Made by a program: the position numbers and the translations under genes. A model generated the notes under the pieces. That model searched no databases. It worked only from the letters and a program-made list of their open reading frames with translations, and was not told the DNA's origin. 64,000 bases of DNA from an uncultured Tenacibaculum sp. (lineage in GTDB: Bacteria > Bacteroidota > Bacteroidia > Flavobacteriales > Flavobacteriaceae). The stretch's first letter is position 1, and each line of letters begins with the position of its first letter. The stretch is taken from contig CANLQH010000007.1 in NCBI GenBank assembly GCA_947493285.1, positions 22,081-86,080 on the forward strand. The letters are read 5' to 3'. This document shows, in pieces, positions 18,224 through 27,754 of the stretch.

Positions 18224-19051
18224 TTACCTTAAATTAAACTTCTGTTGTAACGCCTGTAATTTTTCTTCATCAGACATTGTTTCCTTTGGTGCAGACATAC
18301 GTTCTTTAATTTCACGTAATACTTTTTTAGTGTATAATGGAAAATCAGCATTTTGAATCCAAGCGTTGTATCCAGGGTTTTCTTTTAGAACCTCTTCAAC
18401 TGTACGTCCCTTATATTTACCAAAAGAGAAAATCTCTTGATCGTCGTCATTCATTAAAACAAAACCTGCAAAATCTGCTCTTTTTCCGTGTGTTGAAAAT
18501 TCACTTAATGCATCAACAGTATTTTCTATATCGTCATACTTATCTAACTGTGCTAATAAAATTTCGTAGGTAGCATTGGTATCAGCTTCTGCTCCGTGAG
18601 CTCCAACTAGCTCTTTTCCGCAATAAAATTGATATCCTGCACTTAATGTTCTTTGTTCTTTTTTATGAAAAATTACTTGAACATCAATCGCTTTTCTGTT
18701 TTTCATATCAAAATCGATACCTGCACGCATTAATTCCTCTGCCAATAACGGAATATCGAATCGGTTTGAATTGAAACCAGCTAAATCGCAACCTTCAATC
18801 ATTTCATTAATTTTAGGTGCTAATTCTTTAAACGTAGGTTCGGTTACAACTTTCTCATTTGTAATACCATGTATATCTGACGATTCTTTTGGTATTTCTA
18901 CCTCTGGATTTACCAACCAAGTTTTACTTTCTTTATTTCCGTTAGGAAACACTTTTAAAATTGATATTTCAACAACTCTATCTTTCGCAATGTTTATACC
19001 TGTCGTTTCTAAATCGAAAAATATAATTGGTTTTGTTAAATTTAATTCCAT
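18224..19051 (-). CDS. 3'-5' exonuclease, DnaQ-like (DEDDh)
   Basis: The protein has 275 residues. Exo I motif F-D-L-E-T-T-G, Exo II around A-G-F-N-S-N-R-F-D and the Exo III region H-G-A-E-A-D-T-N-A-T define a DEDDh exonuclease of the DnaQ/epsilon type. After the catalytic domain (about 1-180) comes a small C-terminal module F-S-F-G-K-Y-K-G-R-T-V, found in other DNA-associated exonucleases. It could act in proofreading or repair; it is not fused to a polymerase. It starts 16 bp after the PPK2 gene, suggesting co-transcription. Confidence 0.85.
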   Translation of the reverse strand: MELNLTKPIIFFDLETTGINIAKDRVVEISILKVFPNGNKESKTWLVNPEVEIPKESSDIHGITNEKVVTEPTFKELAPKINEMIEGCDLAGFNSNRFDIPLLAEELMRAGIDFDMKNRKAIDVQVIFHKKEQRTLSAGYQFYCGKELVGAHGAEADTNATYEILLAQLDKYDDIENTVDALSEFSTHGKRADFAGFVLMNDDDQEIFSFGKYKGRTVEEVLKENPGYNAWIQNADFPLYTKKVLREIKERMSAPKETMSDEEKLQALQQKFNLR

Positions 19052-19067
19052 TACTCTTTTTTGGAAA

Positions 19068-19922
19068 TTATTCGTTATTTAATTGAGCTTTAAACTCATC
19101 TATTTGGTCTATTACTTTTGATGAAAGCCTTGGTTCTTTAAAATTATACTTTTTTAATTCTTCTAACAAAGTCTTTGCAACCAATAATCTTGCTGTAGGC
19201 TTATCATCTGCTGGAACAACATACCAAGGTGCATAATAGGTTGATGTTCTATTCAACAAATCTTCGTAACAACCTTGATATTTATCCCATAGTTTACGCT
19301 CTTTTAAATCTCCTGCTGAAAATTTCCAGTTTTTTTCAGGAATGTTCAAACGACGTAATAATCTATTTTTCTGTTCGTCTTTAGATAAATTTAAAAAGAA
19401 CTTTAAAATAATGGTTCCATTATCTGAAATATGTTTTTCAAACTGATTAATTCTATCCATACGAGAATGGTAAAACTCATCATTTAAATCATCTAAACTT
19501 TTTACTATTGGAATGTTCTCAGAAAAAACATATTCTGGATGTACACGAGTTACCAAAACATTTTCGTAATGTGTTCTATTAAAAACACCGATTTTTCCTT
19601 TTACTGGCAATGCAATATAATGACGCCATAAGAAATCGTGTTTTAGTTCTAACTCGGTAGGCACTTTAAAGCTATGTACTACTACTCCTCTTGCATTTAC
19701 ATCTTTAAATACTTCACGTATTAAACTGTCTTTACCAGCAGTATCCATTCCTTGTAAGCAAATTAGCACACTGTATTTTCCCTCAGCATACATTTTATCT
19801 TGTAATTCGCTTATTTCTTTCCTTACTTTTTTAAGCTTTTTCTTAGCTTTCTCATCCACAACTTTTGTAGTAAAATCTTTTAAAGTTTTTTCCTCTGAAA
19901 ACTTGTAAGTATCCGTATTCAT
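19068..19922 (-). CDS. Polyphosphate kinase 2 family protein
   Basis: About 284 residues starting at the ATG at 19922; an in-frame TTG two codons upstream is less likely. The Walker A motif G-M-D-T-A-G-K-D-S, the lid-region F-N-R-T-H-Y-E and V-x-x-D-D-K-P-T-A-R mark PPK2, which transfers phosphate between polyphosphate and nucleotides. The length fits the one-domain class I/III enzymes. Nucleotide preference cannot be read with certainty. It is probably transcribed together with the exonuclease downstream. Confidence 0.9.
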   Translation of the reverse strand: MNTDTYKFSEEKTLKDFTTKVVDEKAKKKLKKVRKEISELQDKMYAEGKYSVLICLQGMDTAGKDSLIREVFKDVNARGVVVHSFKVPTELELKHDFLWRHYIALPVKGKIGVFNRTHYENVLVTRVHPEYVFSENIPIVKSLDDLNDEFYHSRMDRINQFEKHISDNGTIILKFFLNLSKDEQKNRLLRRLNIPEKNWKFSAGDLKERKLWDKYQGCYEDLLNRTSTYYAPWYVVPADDKPTARLLVAKTLLEELKKYNFKEPRLSSKVIDQIDEFKAQLNNE

Positions 19923-20069
19923 ATACAATGCTCATTTATACGATAAAAGTACAAAAAATATCAGCCTTTACTATTGATTTTATCTTGAGAATCATCAATT
20001 TTTACAATAAACTATCAAATATTGAAAGAAATTAATTTTAGACTTTTACTTATCTAAAAATAAACAGAC

Positions 20070-20585
20070 ATGAAGAAAACAGTTATTATACAAGGAAGTT
20101 CGAAAAGTAATGGGAATACTAAAAAAGTAATTGACTACTTAAACATCAATAATGATTTCGATATTATTGATTTAAAAACAAAAAATATTGGTGGGTTTGA
20201 ATATGATTTTAGCAACTCAGAAGATGACTTTCTCCCTTTAATGGAAGACATTATTAATAAGTATGATACTATAGTTTTTGCAACTCCGGTTTATTGGTAT
20301 TCAATGAGTGGAACTTTAAAAAATTTCTTTGATCGATTATCTGATTTATTACATTATAAAAAAGAGTTGGGTAGAAAACTTAGAGGTAAAAACATGGCTA
20401 TGATTAGCAACTCTAGTATTAACGATTTAAAAAATGGTTTTGAAATGCCTTTTATCGAAAGTGCTAATTATTTAGGCATGAATTACCTTGGTAGCACTCA
20501 TAGTTGGTTTACCGAAAATGGTACTCAAATTCACCCAAAAGCAAAAAATAAAATTGATTCTTTTAGAAAATTATTTTCTTATTAA
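20070..20585 (+). CDS. Flavodoxin-fold NAD(P)H-dependent FMN reductase-like protein
   Basis: The protein has 171 residues. The phosphate-binding loop G-S-S-K-S-N-G-N-T-K-K, the P-V-Y-W-Y-S-M-S-G flavin loop and N-F-F-D-R-L-S-D-L are typical of the flavodoxin-like/NADPH-dependent FMN reductase family, soluble flavoproteins that reduce quinones, azo dyes or iron complexes. It stands alone, followed by the palindromic operator of the BlaI operon. Confidence 0.85.
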   Translation: MKKTVIIQGSSKSNGNTKKVIDYLNINNDFDIIDLKTKNIGGFEYDFSNSEDDFLPLMEDIINKYDTIVFATPVYWYSMSGTLKNFFDRLSDLLHYKKELGRKLRGKNMAMISNSSINDLKNGFEMPFIESANYLGMNYLGSTHSWFTENGTQIHPKAKNKIDSFRKLFSY

Positions 20586-20604
20586 AGTTTTAAACAACTA
20601 CATT

Positions 20605-20649
20605 AACTATAAAAATAGTTGTACAACTATTTTTATAGTTGTATTTTTG
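20605..20649 (+). promoter_or_regulatory. Perfect 36-bp palindromic operator overlapping the blaI promoter
   Basis: Bases 20605-20640 form a perfect palindrome centred at 20622/20623; it contains TACAACTAT-TTTT-ATAGTTGTA (20622-20643), whose TACA...TGTA ends match the core recognised by BlaI/MecI repressors. It covers the predicted promoter: TTG at 20619-20621 and TATTTTTG at 20642-20649, 20 bp apart. A repressor bound here would block RNA polymerase, so autoregulation by the BlaI-type protein encoded at 20734 is likely. Confidence 0.75.
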
Positions 20650-20662
20650 TAACACTTAATAC

Positions 20663-20700
20663 AAGAGTAAAATTTATTGTGCACGATAAAACTTACTCTT
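20663..20700 (+). promoter_or_regulatory. Imperfect inverted repeat in the blaI leader
   Basis: Two 15-base arms (20663-20677 and 20686-20700) pair with two mismatches around loop tgtgcacg. It falls within the predicted 5' leader, so it may be a second operator or an RNA hairpin. No T run follows on the plus strand, so it is not a typical terminator. Confidence 0.45.
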
Positions 20701-20733
20701 TATTAAATGTAGCTACACAATATTAATTAAAAC

Positions 20734-21117
20734 ATGAAAGAATTAACAAAAGCAGAAGAGCAAGTAATGAAATACTTATGGAAACTTGAAAAAGCTTTCT
20801 TAAAAGATATCATTGAGAAGTATCCTGAACCAAAACCTGCTTATACTACTGTGCAAACAGTTATTAAAGTATTAACTAAAAAAGAATTCATTGGGTATGA
20901 GAAATTTGGTAAAACCAATCAATATTTCCCATTAATTTCTAAAGAGCAATATTTTAGAAAGCATATTTCAGGAGTCGTTAATAATTTTTTCAATGGTTCT
21001 ATAAGTAATTTTACTTCATTCTTTACTGATGATGAAAATCTTAGTATGAATCAGTTAAATGAAATAAAAGATTTAATTGAAACTAAAATCAATAATTTAA
21101 AGAAAACAAATGAATAG
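20734..21117 (+). CDS. BlaI/MecI/CopY-family transcriptional repressor
   Basis: The protein has 127 residues. The N-terminal winged helix (E-L-T-K-A-E-E-Q-V-M-K-Y-L-W and P-A-Y-T-T-V-Q-T-V-I-K-V-L) is that of the BlaI family, whose members dimerise and are inactivated by proteolysis through a membrane BlaR1-type partner. The partner gene follows with an 8-bp overlap, and a perfect palindrome precedes the gene, so this is a complete sensor-repressor pair. Confidence 0.9.
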   Translation: MKELTKAEEQVMKYLWKLEKAFLKDIIEKYPEPKPAYTTVQTVIKVLTKKEFIGYEKFGKTNQYFPLISKEQYFRKHISGVVNNFFNGSISNFTSFFTDDENLSMNQLNEIKDLIETKINNLKKTNE

Positions 21118-22399
21118 TTTTTTTGATTTATTATTAAAATCTAATATAGTTTTTACTGTATTATACTTTGTATATATATTACTTTTTAGTAATAACACGT
21201 TTCATAATTTAAATAGAATATTGTTATTATTTATAATTGCAATAAGCTGTATTTTACCTTTTATTTCGATAGATTTTAACTTTAATCAAGTAATCTATTT
21301 AACTCAAGAAATCCCAAATCTAAAAGGTCATTCAATTTTCAATGAAAATACACCTTTAATTACACAAGATGGAGAAAGTTTATTTTGGACAAAATCTAAA
21401 ACAATATACTTAACCTATTTAATTGGCGTGCTATTTATAATTGGGAGATTAGTTTTTAACCTGATAAAACTATTTAAAATTAAGAAGGAATCTAAAAAAG
21501 TAAATGATGGAGATTTCAAATTGATTTATTCGAAATCCAATTCTTATTTTTCATTTTTTAACTGGATTTTCATTCCTATAGGAAAAAAAGATAATACTAA
21601 TGAGTCAATTATAAATCATGAAAAATTACATGGTATAAAAAAGCATTCTTTTGATTTAATTATCGCAGAAATTTTCAAAGCCTTATTATGGTTTAATCCT
21701 CTAGTTTATTTCTTTCAAAAAAACTTAAAAACAATACATGAATACCAAGTAGATAAAGCTGTTTTACAAAAACAAAGTTTAACTTCTTATTTGCAAGTAA
21801 TTTTAAACAACTTGCCTAGTAAAAATAAGGTAAAAATATATAATTACTTTGGTGAATTAACAATTAAAAAAAGAATAAAAATGATAACAAAAAATAAAAC
21901 ATCAAACTGGAACTTATTAAAGTATACGGCTATTATACCTATAATAGCAGCTTTATTAATGTCTTTTAATTTTAAAAATGATAATCTAGAAAATACTCCT
22001 AGCATTTTACCTATAAATAAAGGGAGCTATCACAAAATTTCATCAAAATTTGGTAAAAGAATGCATCCAATCCTAAAAAAAGAAAGATTTCATAACGGAA
22101 TTGATTTTACTGCTAAAATTGGAACTGAAATTCGTGCTACTGCTGACGGGATTGTAAGTACTGCCACTAGAAGTAAAAAAGGATATGGAATTATGGTAAT
22201 AATTAAACATAATGACACTTTTGAAACTCTATATTCGCAAATGAGAAACTACATTGTTTCTGTAGGAGAAAGAGTTAAAAAAGGTCAAGTAATTGGGTAT
22301 GTAGGAAATTCAGGAAACTCAACAGGTCCACACCTTCATTATGAGGTTCGAAAGAATAATGAGCCTGTAAACCCAGAAGATTTCTTCTCTATCAAATAA
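21110..22399 (+). CDS. M56 (BlaR1-like) membrane peptidase fused to an M23 endopeptidase domain
   Basis: The protein has 429 residues. The N-terminal half has membrane helices at about 12-28, 34-54, 99-120 and 272-288 and a cytosolic zinc-protease core with H170-E-K-L-H174 and a second E-Y-Q-V-D motif, as in M56/BlaR1 proteases that cleave BlaI-type repressors. Instead of a penicillin-binding sensor domain, the C-terminus is an M23/LytM peptidase with H328-x-x-x-D332 and H408-L-H410, the zinc ligands of enzymes that cut peptide cross-links in peptidoglycan. This suggests a cell-wall-sensing or cell-wall-cutting module tied to the repressor (inference). Start ATG overlaps blaI by 8 bp. Confidence 0.85.
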   Translation: MNSFFDLLLKSNIVFTVLYFVYILLFSNNTFHNLNRILLLFIIAISCILPFISIDFNFNQVIYLTQEIPNLKGHSIFNENTPLITQDGESLFWTKSKTIYLTYLIGVLFIIGRLVFNLIKLFKIKKESKKVNDGDFKLIYSKSNSYFSFFNWIFIPIGKKDNTNESIINHEKLHGIKKHSFDLIIAEIFKALLWFNPLVYFFQKNLKTIHEYQVDKAVLQKQSLTSYLQVILNNLPSKNKVKIYNYFGELTIKKRIKMITKNKTSNWNLLKYTAIIPIIAALLMSFNFKNDNLENTPSILPINKGSYHKISSKFGKRMHPILKKERFHNGIDFTAKIGTEIRATADGIVSTATRSKKGYGIMVIIKHNDTFETLYSQMRNYIVSVGERVKKGQVIGYVGNSGNSTGPHLHYEVRKNNEPVNPEDFFSIK

Positions 22400-22435
22400 C
22401 AAAAAACTCCAAGTTTACACTTGGAGTTTTTTGTT
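22398..22435 (+). terminator. Bidirectional terminator between the M56 gene and lgt
   Basis: A 17-bp stem (22398-22414 with 22419-22435) has a 4-base loop, with A runs on one side and T runs on the other. It can serve both the plus-strand blaI operon and the minus-strand lgt. Confidence 0.9.
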
Positions 22436-22453
22436 ATTTATATAAAACGGAAT

Positions 22454-23305
22454 CTATTTCGTTTTTCTAAACATTAACCATAATCCGATTAATACTAAAG
22501 GAATACTTAATACTTGTCCTGTATTTAATGAGTTAAATACCCAATCTTCTCTTCCTTCTACTTGTGCTTGCTTTAAAAACTCTATAAAGAAACGTAACGA
22601 CCATAACACCACCATGAATAACCCAAATAAGAATCCAGATTGATTCTTTTTATCAGTTTTCCAATAGAAGTACCATAAAGCAAAAAACAAGGCTAAATAG
22701 CTAAATGCCTCGTATAATTGTGTTGGATGACATGGTACAGTCTCTCCTGCTCTTTTAAAAATTACTCCAAAGCTAGTACCGGTTGGCTTTCCGTAAATCT
22801 CAGAGTTAAAGAAATTCCCTAAACGGATAAAAAATCCAGCTAAGGCAACCATAATACCTAATCTATCTAAAATAAACAACCAAGGTTTATTTAAATGTTT
22901 TTTAGCATAAAAATATAAAGCTATAGGAATACCAATGGCAGCTCCATGACTTGCAAACCCAGTAAATCCAGTAAACTTCCAATCCTTTAAAAAGCCAAAC
23001 AAAGATGTAGCTCCCTCTTGTTGTTTAAATGGTAAGAAAATCTCTAATAAATGATTTTGATAATAATCCCAACTATAAAAAAACACATCTCCTAATCGCA
23101 TACCAATTAGCATCGATACAAAAACATACATAAATAATGGATCTAGCTTTTCAACCGGAATCTTATCATTTATATAAATCTTCTTCATTAAATGTAATCC
23201 TAATACAAAAGCTGCTACAAACATTAAGCTGTACCAACGAATACCAAAACCAGCTATTTTAATAATCTCTGGGTCTAAATCCCAAACTATCGATAAAAAA
23301 TTCAT
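22454..23305 (-). CDS. lgt: Prolipoprotein diacylglyceryl transferase Lgt
   Basis: The protein has 283 residues and seven membrane helices. The G-I-R-W-Y motif near the start, the R-L-G-N-F-F-N-S-E-I-Y-G signature and H-P-T-Q-L-Y-E identify Lgt, which attaches diacylglycerol to the lipobox Cys of prelipoproteins in the inner membrane. It lies downstream of yidD and cysS on the same strand. Substrates in this window include the lipoproteins at 30748, 50113 and 54730. Confidence 0.95.
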   Translation of the reverse strand: MNFLSIVWDLDPEIIKIAGFGIRWYSLMFVAAFVLGLHLMKKIYINDKIPVEKLDPLFMYVFVSMLIGMRLGDVFFYSWDYYQNHLLEIFLPFKQQEGATSLFGFLKDWKFTGFTGFASHGAAIGIPIALYFYAKKHLNKPWLFILDRLGIMVALAGFFIRLGNFFNSEIYGKPTGTSFGVIFKRAGETVPCHPTQLYEAFSYLALFFALWYFYWKTDKKNQSGFLFGLFMVVLWSLRFFIEFLKQAQVEGREDWVFNSLNTGQVLSIPLVLIGLWLMFRKTK

Positions 23306-23338
23306 CTATTCTTATTTAATTTTAATGCCGTTAATCGA

Positions 23339-23578
23339 CTAATTTTTATTTCTTTTTTCTGGTACAGGATCATATCCACTTCCACCCCATGGGTGACAGC
23401 TAAATATTCTCTTTGTAGCCAACCAGCCACCATAAAACAATCCATGCTTTTGTAAAGCTTCTATGGTATAGCTAGAACATGTAGGTGAATATCTACACGT
23501 AGCCGGTGTAAATGGTGATATTGCGTTTTGATAAAAACGAACCAATAATATAAACGGATATGTTAATATTTTTTTCAA
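23339..23578 (-). CDS. yidD: Membrane protein insertion efficiency factor YidD
   Basis: The protein has 79 residues, with the YidD signature C-R-Y-x-P-T-C-S-x-Y and a later [12 protein letters not shown]. YidD is a small membrane-associated protein that assists YidC. It is placed one base after the cysS start-to-stop junction, that is, the two genes abut. Confidence 0.95.
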   Translation of the reverse strand: MKKILTYPFILLVRFYQNAISPFTPATCRYSPTCSSYTIEALQKHGLFYGGWLATKRIFSCHPWGGSGYDPVPEKRNKN

Positions 23579-25060
23579 TTAATTAATCGAAAAGCTAGTT
23601 CCTTCTCTACCATCTTTTAACTGAATTCCTAAAGCCAATAACTTGTCGCGAATTTCATCAGATAATGCCCAATTTTTATCTTCTCTTGCTTGCTTACGCA
23701 TTTGAATTAACATTTCTACAACTCCACTTAATTTATCAGAGTTATTTCCTTCTGAACTTTCATTCATTAATCCTAAAACATCAAAAACAAAAGCGTTAAG
23801 TGTTGTTTTAAAATCAGCTAAATCATCAGCTGATAAACTCGCTTTTTCTTCTTTAATCTGATTGATCGTTTTAACAGCTTCAAATAAATGTGATATTAAA
23901 ACCGGAGTATTAAAATCATCATTCATGGCAGCATAACAATCTTTTTTCCATTTTTCTACACTGAAAGTTGATGTTTTACCTGCTTCAATTTTATCTAAGA
24001 AATTAACAGCTTCTATTAATTTAGCGTGCCCTTTTTCTGACGCCTCTAGTGCTTCTCCAGAAAAATCTAAAATGCTACGATAATTTGCTTGCATATTAAA
24101 GAAACGAACTACACTTGCTGAAAATGCTTTTGGTAAAACTTCGTTTTCTCCAGATAAAATTTCATTTGGTAAAATATAGTTACCTGTTGATTTTGCCATT
24201 TTCTGACTATTCAACAATAACATGTTGGTATGCATCCAATAATTTACTGGAGTAACACCACTACAAGTTTGCGATTGTGCGATTTCACATTCGTGGTGAG
24301 GGAATTTTAAATCCATTCCTCCTCCGTGAATATCAAACTGTTCACCTAAATATTTAGTGCTCATTACAGAACATTCTAAATGCCAACCAGGAAAACCATC
24401 ACTCCATGGTGAAGGCCAACGCATAATATGGCGCTCATCCGCTTTTTTCCAAAGTGCAAAATCTTGTGGATTTTTCTTATCAGACTGTCCATCTAAAACT
24501 CGAGTATTGTGAATCGCATCTTCAATTTTTCTACCAGAAAGAATTCCGTAGTTACCAGTTTCGTTGTACTTTAATACATCAAAATAAACAGAACCGTTTA
24601 CTTCATAAGCCAAACCTTTATCCATGATTTCTTTAATCATTTCAATTTGCTCAACAATATGACCTGTAGCAGTTGGCTCTATACTTGGTGGTAAAAAGTT
24701 GTAGTTTTTTAATACATCATGAAAGTCAACAGTATAACGTTGTACCACTTCCATCGGCTCAATTTCTTCTAAACGAGCTCTTTTAGAAATTCTATCTTCC
24801 CCAGCATCAGCATCATTTTCTAAGTGACCAGCATCTGTAATATTACGTACATAACGTACTTTATAACCTAAGTGTAACATATAACGATACACCACATCAA
24901 AAAACATAAACGTACGTACATTTCCTAAATGGGCGTTGCTATATACAGTCGGTCCACAAACGTACATTCCTACGCGTCCTTCGGTTACTGGTTTAAAAAG
25001 CTCTTTAGTTTTTGTTAAAGAGTTATATATTTTTAGTTGATTTTCTTTGTATAATTCCAT
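23579..25060 (-). CDS. cysS: Cysteinyl-tRNA synthetase
   Basis: The protein has 493 residues, class I. The zinc and HIGH region reads [13 protein letters not shown], and the KMSKS-equivalent loop is K-M-A-K-S-T-G-N. Other visible landmarks are W-H-L-E-C-S-V-M-S and [13 protein letters not shown]. It charges tRNA-Cys with cysteine. The C-terminal anticodon region is of normal length. It abuts yidD. Confidence 0.97.
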   Translation of the reverse strand: MELYKENQLKIYNSLTKTKELFKPVTEGRVGMYVCGPTVYSNAHLGNVRTFMFFDVVYRYMLHLGYKVRYVRNITDAGHLENDADAGEDRISKRARLEEIEPMEVVQRYTVDFHDVLKNYNFLPPSIEPTATGHIVEQIEMIKEIMDKGLAYEVNGSVYFDVLKYNETGNYGILSGRKIEDAIHNTRVLDGQSDKKNPQDFALWKKADERHIMRWPSPWSDGFPGWHLECSVMSTKYLGEQFDIHGGGMDLKFPHHECEIAQSQTCSGVTPVNYWMHTNMLLLNSQKMAKSTGNYILPNEILSGENEVLPKAFSASVVRFFNMQANYRSILDFSGEALEASEKGHAKLIEAVNFLDKIEAGKTSTFSVEKWKKDCYAAMNDDFNTPVLISHLFEAVKTINQIKEEKASLSADDLADFKTTLNAFVFDVLGLMNESSEGNNSDKLSGVVEMLIQMRKQAREDKNWALSDEIRDKLLALGIQLKDGREGTSFSIN

Positions 25061-25170
25061 TGAAAAAGTGACTATTTACAGATGCTAAAGATAGGCACTT
25101 TATAAAGAATAATGAAATGGAATTTGTTAGCAATTTTATAAAAAAGAAAAGTAATTTTTAAGCGATACTA

Positions 25171-26646
25171 TTATTGTTTTTTTAATGTTAACTGGCTGTA
25201 TTTTCCTGCTATTTCTATTTTTTCATCTTTAGAAACAACTGTAAAATTTCCATTAAACTTAATATCTCCATTTTTAGAAGTCTTCATATTTCCTGAAGAA
25301 TCAAAATTCAATTTATTATTGATTCCTAAAGAATTAATACCTGCATCAGAATAGTTTAGAAGTATTTTTAAACTATTGCAATTCGGTGCTATTTTGTTAA
25401 TTGTTAACTCACCAAACTTATTAGAAATTTCTACATCTTTAAGAATAGCATCAACAGTTAACCCTGATGAATTTGAATTTAACGTGGTATTAGCAACCGA
25501 TGCTACATGAGCATCGGTTACATTATTTAAAAACAGTGTACAAGCGTTTAATGAATTTATAGTTACTGGTGAAAACGAAACGTTTAATTTTCCGCCATTT
25601 AATACATCAGCTTTAAAACTACCATAACTTACTTTCCCCGAAGCTTTTGTTTTTGGTAATTTTACTTTACAGTGACGTGTATTTAAATCGAAAGTAGCAT
25701 CTTTAGGAACTTTGATTATGATTTTCTTTGTTACCTTAACTTTTTTATCATTTATCGTAAAATCATTACTATTAGTTGAGTAAGAATAGCTATAACGAGT
25801 TTTATTTACTTCTTTTCGAGCTCTTTCAATCTCTTTTCTTGCATTTGCTAATTCTCTTCTAATTTCTTCTCTATTAACTTTTCTTACCTCAGCTCTGGCT
25901 TTTTCCATAGCTCTTCTCATTTCTTTTTTATTAACTCTTTTAGCCTCTACTTCTTTCAAACGTTTCTTAAGTGCTTTTTTTCTTTTTTCTTGAGATTCTT
26001 TAAACTTTTTATACTTCTTCGTTTTCTTAAAAGCCTCCCATTCTTTTTTAGATTTTATGGTGATATCGTTTACACCATCTTTCCATTGAAAAAAGTAATT
26101 ACCTCCATCTTTTGCATATTTATCAAAGTCAAATTCAATATCTTCCAAACCGTATACAATCTCATCAAAATTAATTTCAGGAATTACAATCTCAGGCATT
26201 TCAGGTATTTCAATTACTTCTGGCATCTCAGGCATTTCTGGAATTACAATAATGTTATCATCATTATTATGTCTATATATTCTAGCGGGGTTATTCCCAT
26301 TTGTATTGAAATACACAAAATTATTTTTCCCTAAAGAACGATAGTTGTTACTGCCTGTTTTTATTTGAACCTTACTCCTATTCCCTAAAGCTTCAAATTG
26401 CCAGTTCTTTAAAAATTTTTCAGCCTCTTTTTTATCAAGTCCTTCTACCTCAATAAGAGCTTCAACAGAAACCTCATTTTTATTCCAAGTAGTTACTTCT
26501 ATATCTGCATTAGTTGCATTTATATTAACCAATACATCTTTATTGGTATTGAATTTTTCACTAAACTTCTTGTCAAATTTTTGTGCAAATACTGCACTTG
26601 TCAATAACAGTGAAAGAGTAGTTATTTTAAATTGTTTGAATGTCAT
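25171..26646 (-). CDS. Secreted DUF4097-type beta-helix-like protein of the ECF sigma operon
   Basis: The protein has 491 residues with a signal peptide (about 1-21, ending V-F-A-Q). The sequence has three parts: an N-terminal beta region (V-N-I-N-A-T-N-A-D-I-E-V-T-T-W), a long middle rich in Lys, Arg and Glu (about 205-290) that should form a charged helix, and a C-terminal part with short repetitive beta strands and many Asn, resembling DUF4097/head-GIN-type putative adhesin domains. It overlaps the anti-sigma-like gene by 20 bp, and together with the sigma gene forms a three-gene operon. Its role is probably envelope-related; the exact function is unknown. Confidence 0.65.
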   Translation of the reverse strand: MTFKQFKITTLSLLLTSAVFAQKFDKKFSEKFNTNKDVLVNINATNADIEVTTWNKNEVSVEALIEVEGLDKKEAEKFLKNWQFEALGNRSKVQIKTGSNNYRSLGKNNFVYFNTNGNNPARIYRHNNDDNIIVIPEMPEMPEVIEIPEMPEIVIPEINFDEIVYGLEDIEFDFDKYAKDGGNYFFQWKDGVNDITIKSKKEWEAFKKTKKYKKFKESQEKRKKALKKRLKEVEAKRVNKKEMRRAMEKARAEVRKVNREEIRRELANARKEIERARKEVNKTRYSYSYSTNSNDFTINDKKVKVTKKIIIKVPKDATFDLNTRHCKVKLPKTKASGKVSYGSFKADVLNGGKLNVSFSPVTINSLNACTLFLNNVTDAHVASVANTTLNSNSSGLTVDAILKDVEISNKFGELTINKIAPNCNSLKILLNYSDAGINSLGINNKLNFDSSGNMKTSKNGDIKFNGNFTVVSKDEKIEIAGKYSQLTLKKQ

Positions 26647-27193
26647 TTTGATTTGGATTTTTAAGTTCTTTTAATTGTTTTTGCATACGTTTTAACAGCT
26701 GTAAACGTAATTGCAGGTTTCCAATCAATGCATTGATAGTATCGTCGTTAATCCCTTTTGTATTGAGCTCGTGGTTTAACGATTTATATTCTTTAGTTAA
26801 CTCGCCTATTTTAGCTAAGTAACCATCAAATAGTTCTTTATTATCATCAGTTAATTCTAACTGACTTAATTCATAATTTATCGTATTTACATAGTAAGCC
26901 TCTACAGTTTTTAACTCTGGAGAAACACTACCTAAACTAATTTCGTTTGCTGGTTGATTTGATATAACATTAATAGGAGTTTCTATGTTATTTGTTGGAT
27001 AAAACTGAATTCCAAAACTAACTAACAACACAACTGATGCTGCTATGTACAACCATTGATATGATTTCTTTACAGGTGGTTTCTCATGCAGTTCTTCCAT
27101 CATTTTTTGTTGAAAACGTTGTCTATGATTTGTTGACAACCTTTCTGAGTTCTCCACATTCTCTTTTAATATTTCTCTAATATCTTTAGACAT
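26627..27193 (-). CDS. Putative anti-sigma factor (single-span membrane protein)
   Basis: The protein has 188 residues: a cytosolic N-terminal stretch of about 45, one membrane helix (about residues 45-62, W-L-Y-I-A-A-S-V-V-L-L-V), then a periplasmic helical tail with coiled-coil character. It overlaps the end of the ECF sigma gene by 8 bp. This position and topology fit an anti-sigma factor, although no zinc-binding ZAS motif (HxxxCxxC) is visible, so the assignment is by context. Confidence 0.65.
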   Translation of the reverse strand: MSKDIREILKENVENSERLSTNHRQRFQQKMMEELHEKPPVKKSYQWLYIAASVVLLVSFGIQFYPTNNIETPINVISNQPANEISLGSVSPELKTVEAYYVNTINYELSQLELTDDNKELFDGYLAKIGELTKEYKSLNHELNTKGINDDTINALIGNLQLRLQLLKRMQKQLKELKNPNQNDIQTI

Positions 27194-27737
27194 GATGTAC
27201 TGCTTTTAATTGTTCTTGTACTTTCTTTTTCCCTCTTAACAGATGTGTTCTTGAGGTTACTTCCGAAATTCCTAATATTTTCGAAATCTCTCCATGATCA
27301 TAGCCTTCTAACAAAAACAAGGTTAATACAATTCTATATTTTTCTTTTAATTTTTGAATGCAGTTTACAATCTCTTGATACGATATAGTAGCAGCTACAT
27401 TCCAATGCTCTTCTTCATCTGCAATCGTCGTTATTTCATCATTTATCGAAACCAACTCTAGCTTTCGTTTTTTTAACCAATCAATACTCTGATTAATTAC
27501 AATTCGCTTTAACCAAGCTCCAAAAGCAACTTCTTCTTTATACGAATTAATCTTTTTAAATGCCTTAATAAATGCCTCTTGCATAATATCTTCAGCTGTA
27601 AAAGAATCTTTCACATAACGAACTGCAACTGTAAACATCGCATCGCAATACAAATCATACAATTGCATTTGTGCTTTTGCATCATTGTTTTTACACGCAT
27701 CTATAACCGATTGATGTAGCTGTTTGGTTGACTTCAT
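27186..27737 (-). CDS. ECF-type RNA polymerase sigma factor
   Basis: The protein has 183 residues. Region 2 shows D-S-F-T-A-E-D-I-M-Q-E-A-F-I-K-A and F-G-A-W-L-K-R-I-V-I-N; region 4 shows L-E-G-Y-D-H-G-E-I-S-K-I-L-G-I-S-E-V-T-S, the usual ECF helix-turn-helix. It heads an operon with a putative anti-sigma factor and a secreted protein. A promoter of ECF type (AAC-N16-CGTC) precedes it, suggesting it activates its own operon. Confidence 0.93.
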   Translation of the reverse strand: MKSTKQLHQSVIDACKNNDAKAQMQLYDLYCDAMFTVAVRYVKDSFTAEDIMQEAFIKAFKKINSYKEEVAFGAWLKRIVINQSIDWLKKRKLELVSINDEITTIADEEEHWNVAATISYQEIVNCIQKLKEKYRIVLTLFLLEGYDHGEISKILGISEVTSRTHLLRGKKKVQEQLKAVHHV

Positions 27738-27754
27738 GTTTGATTTCTTGTACT

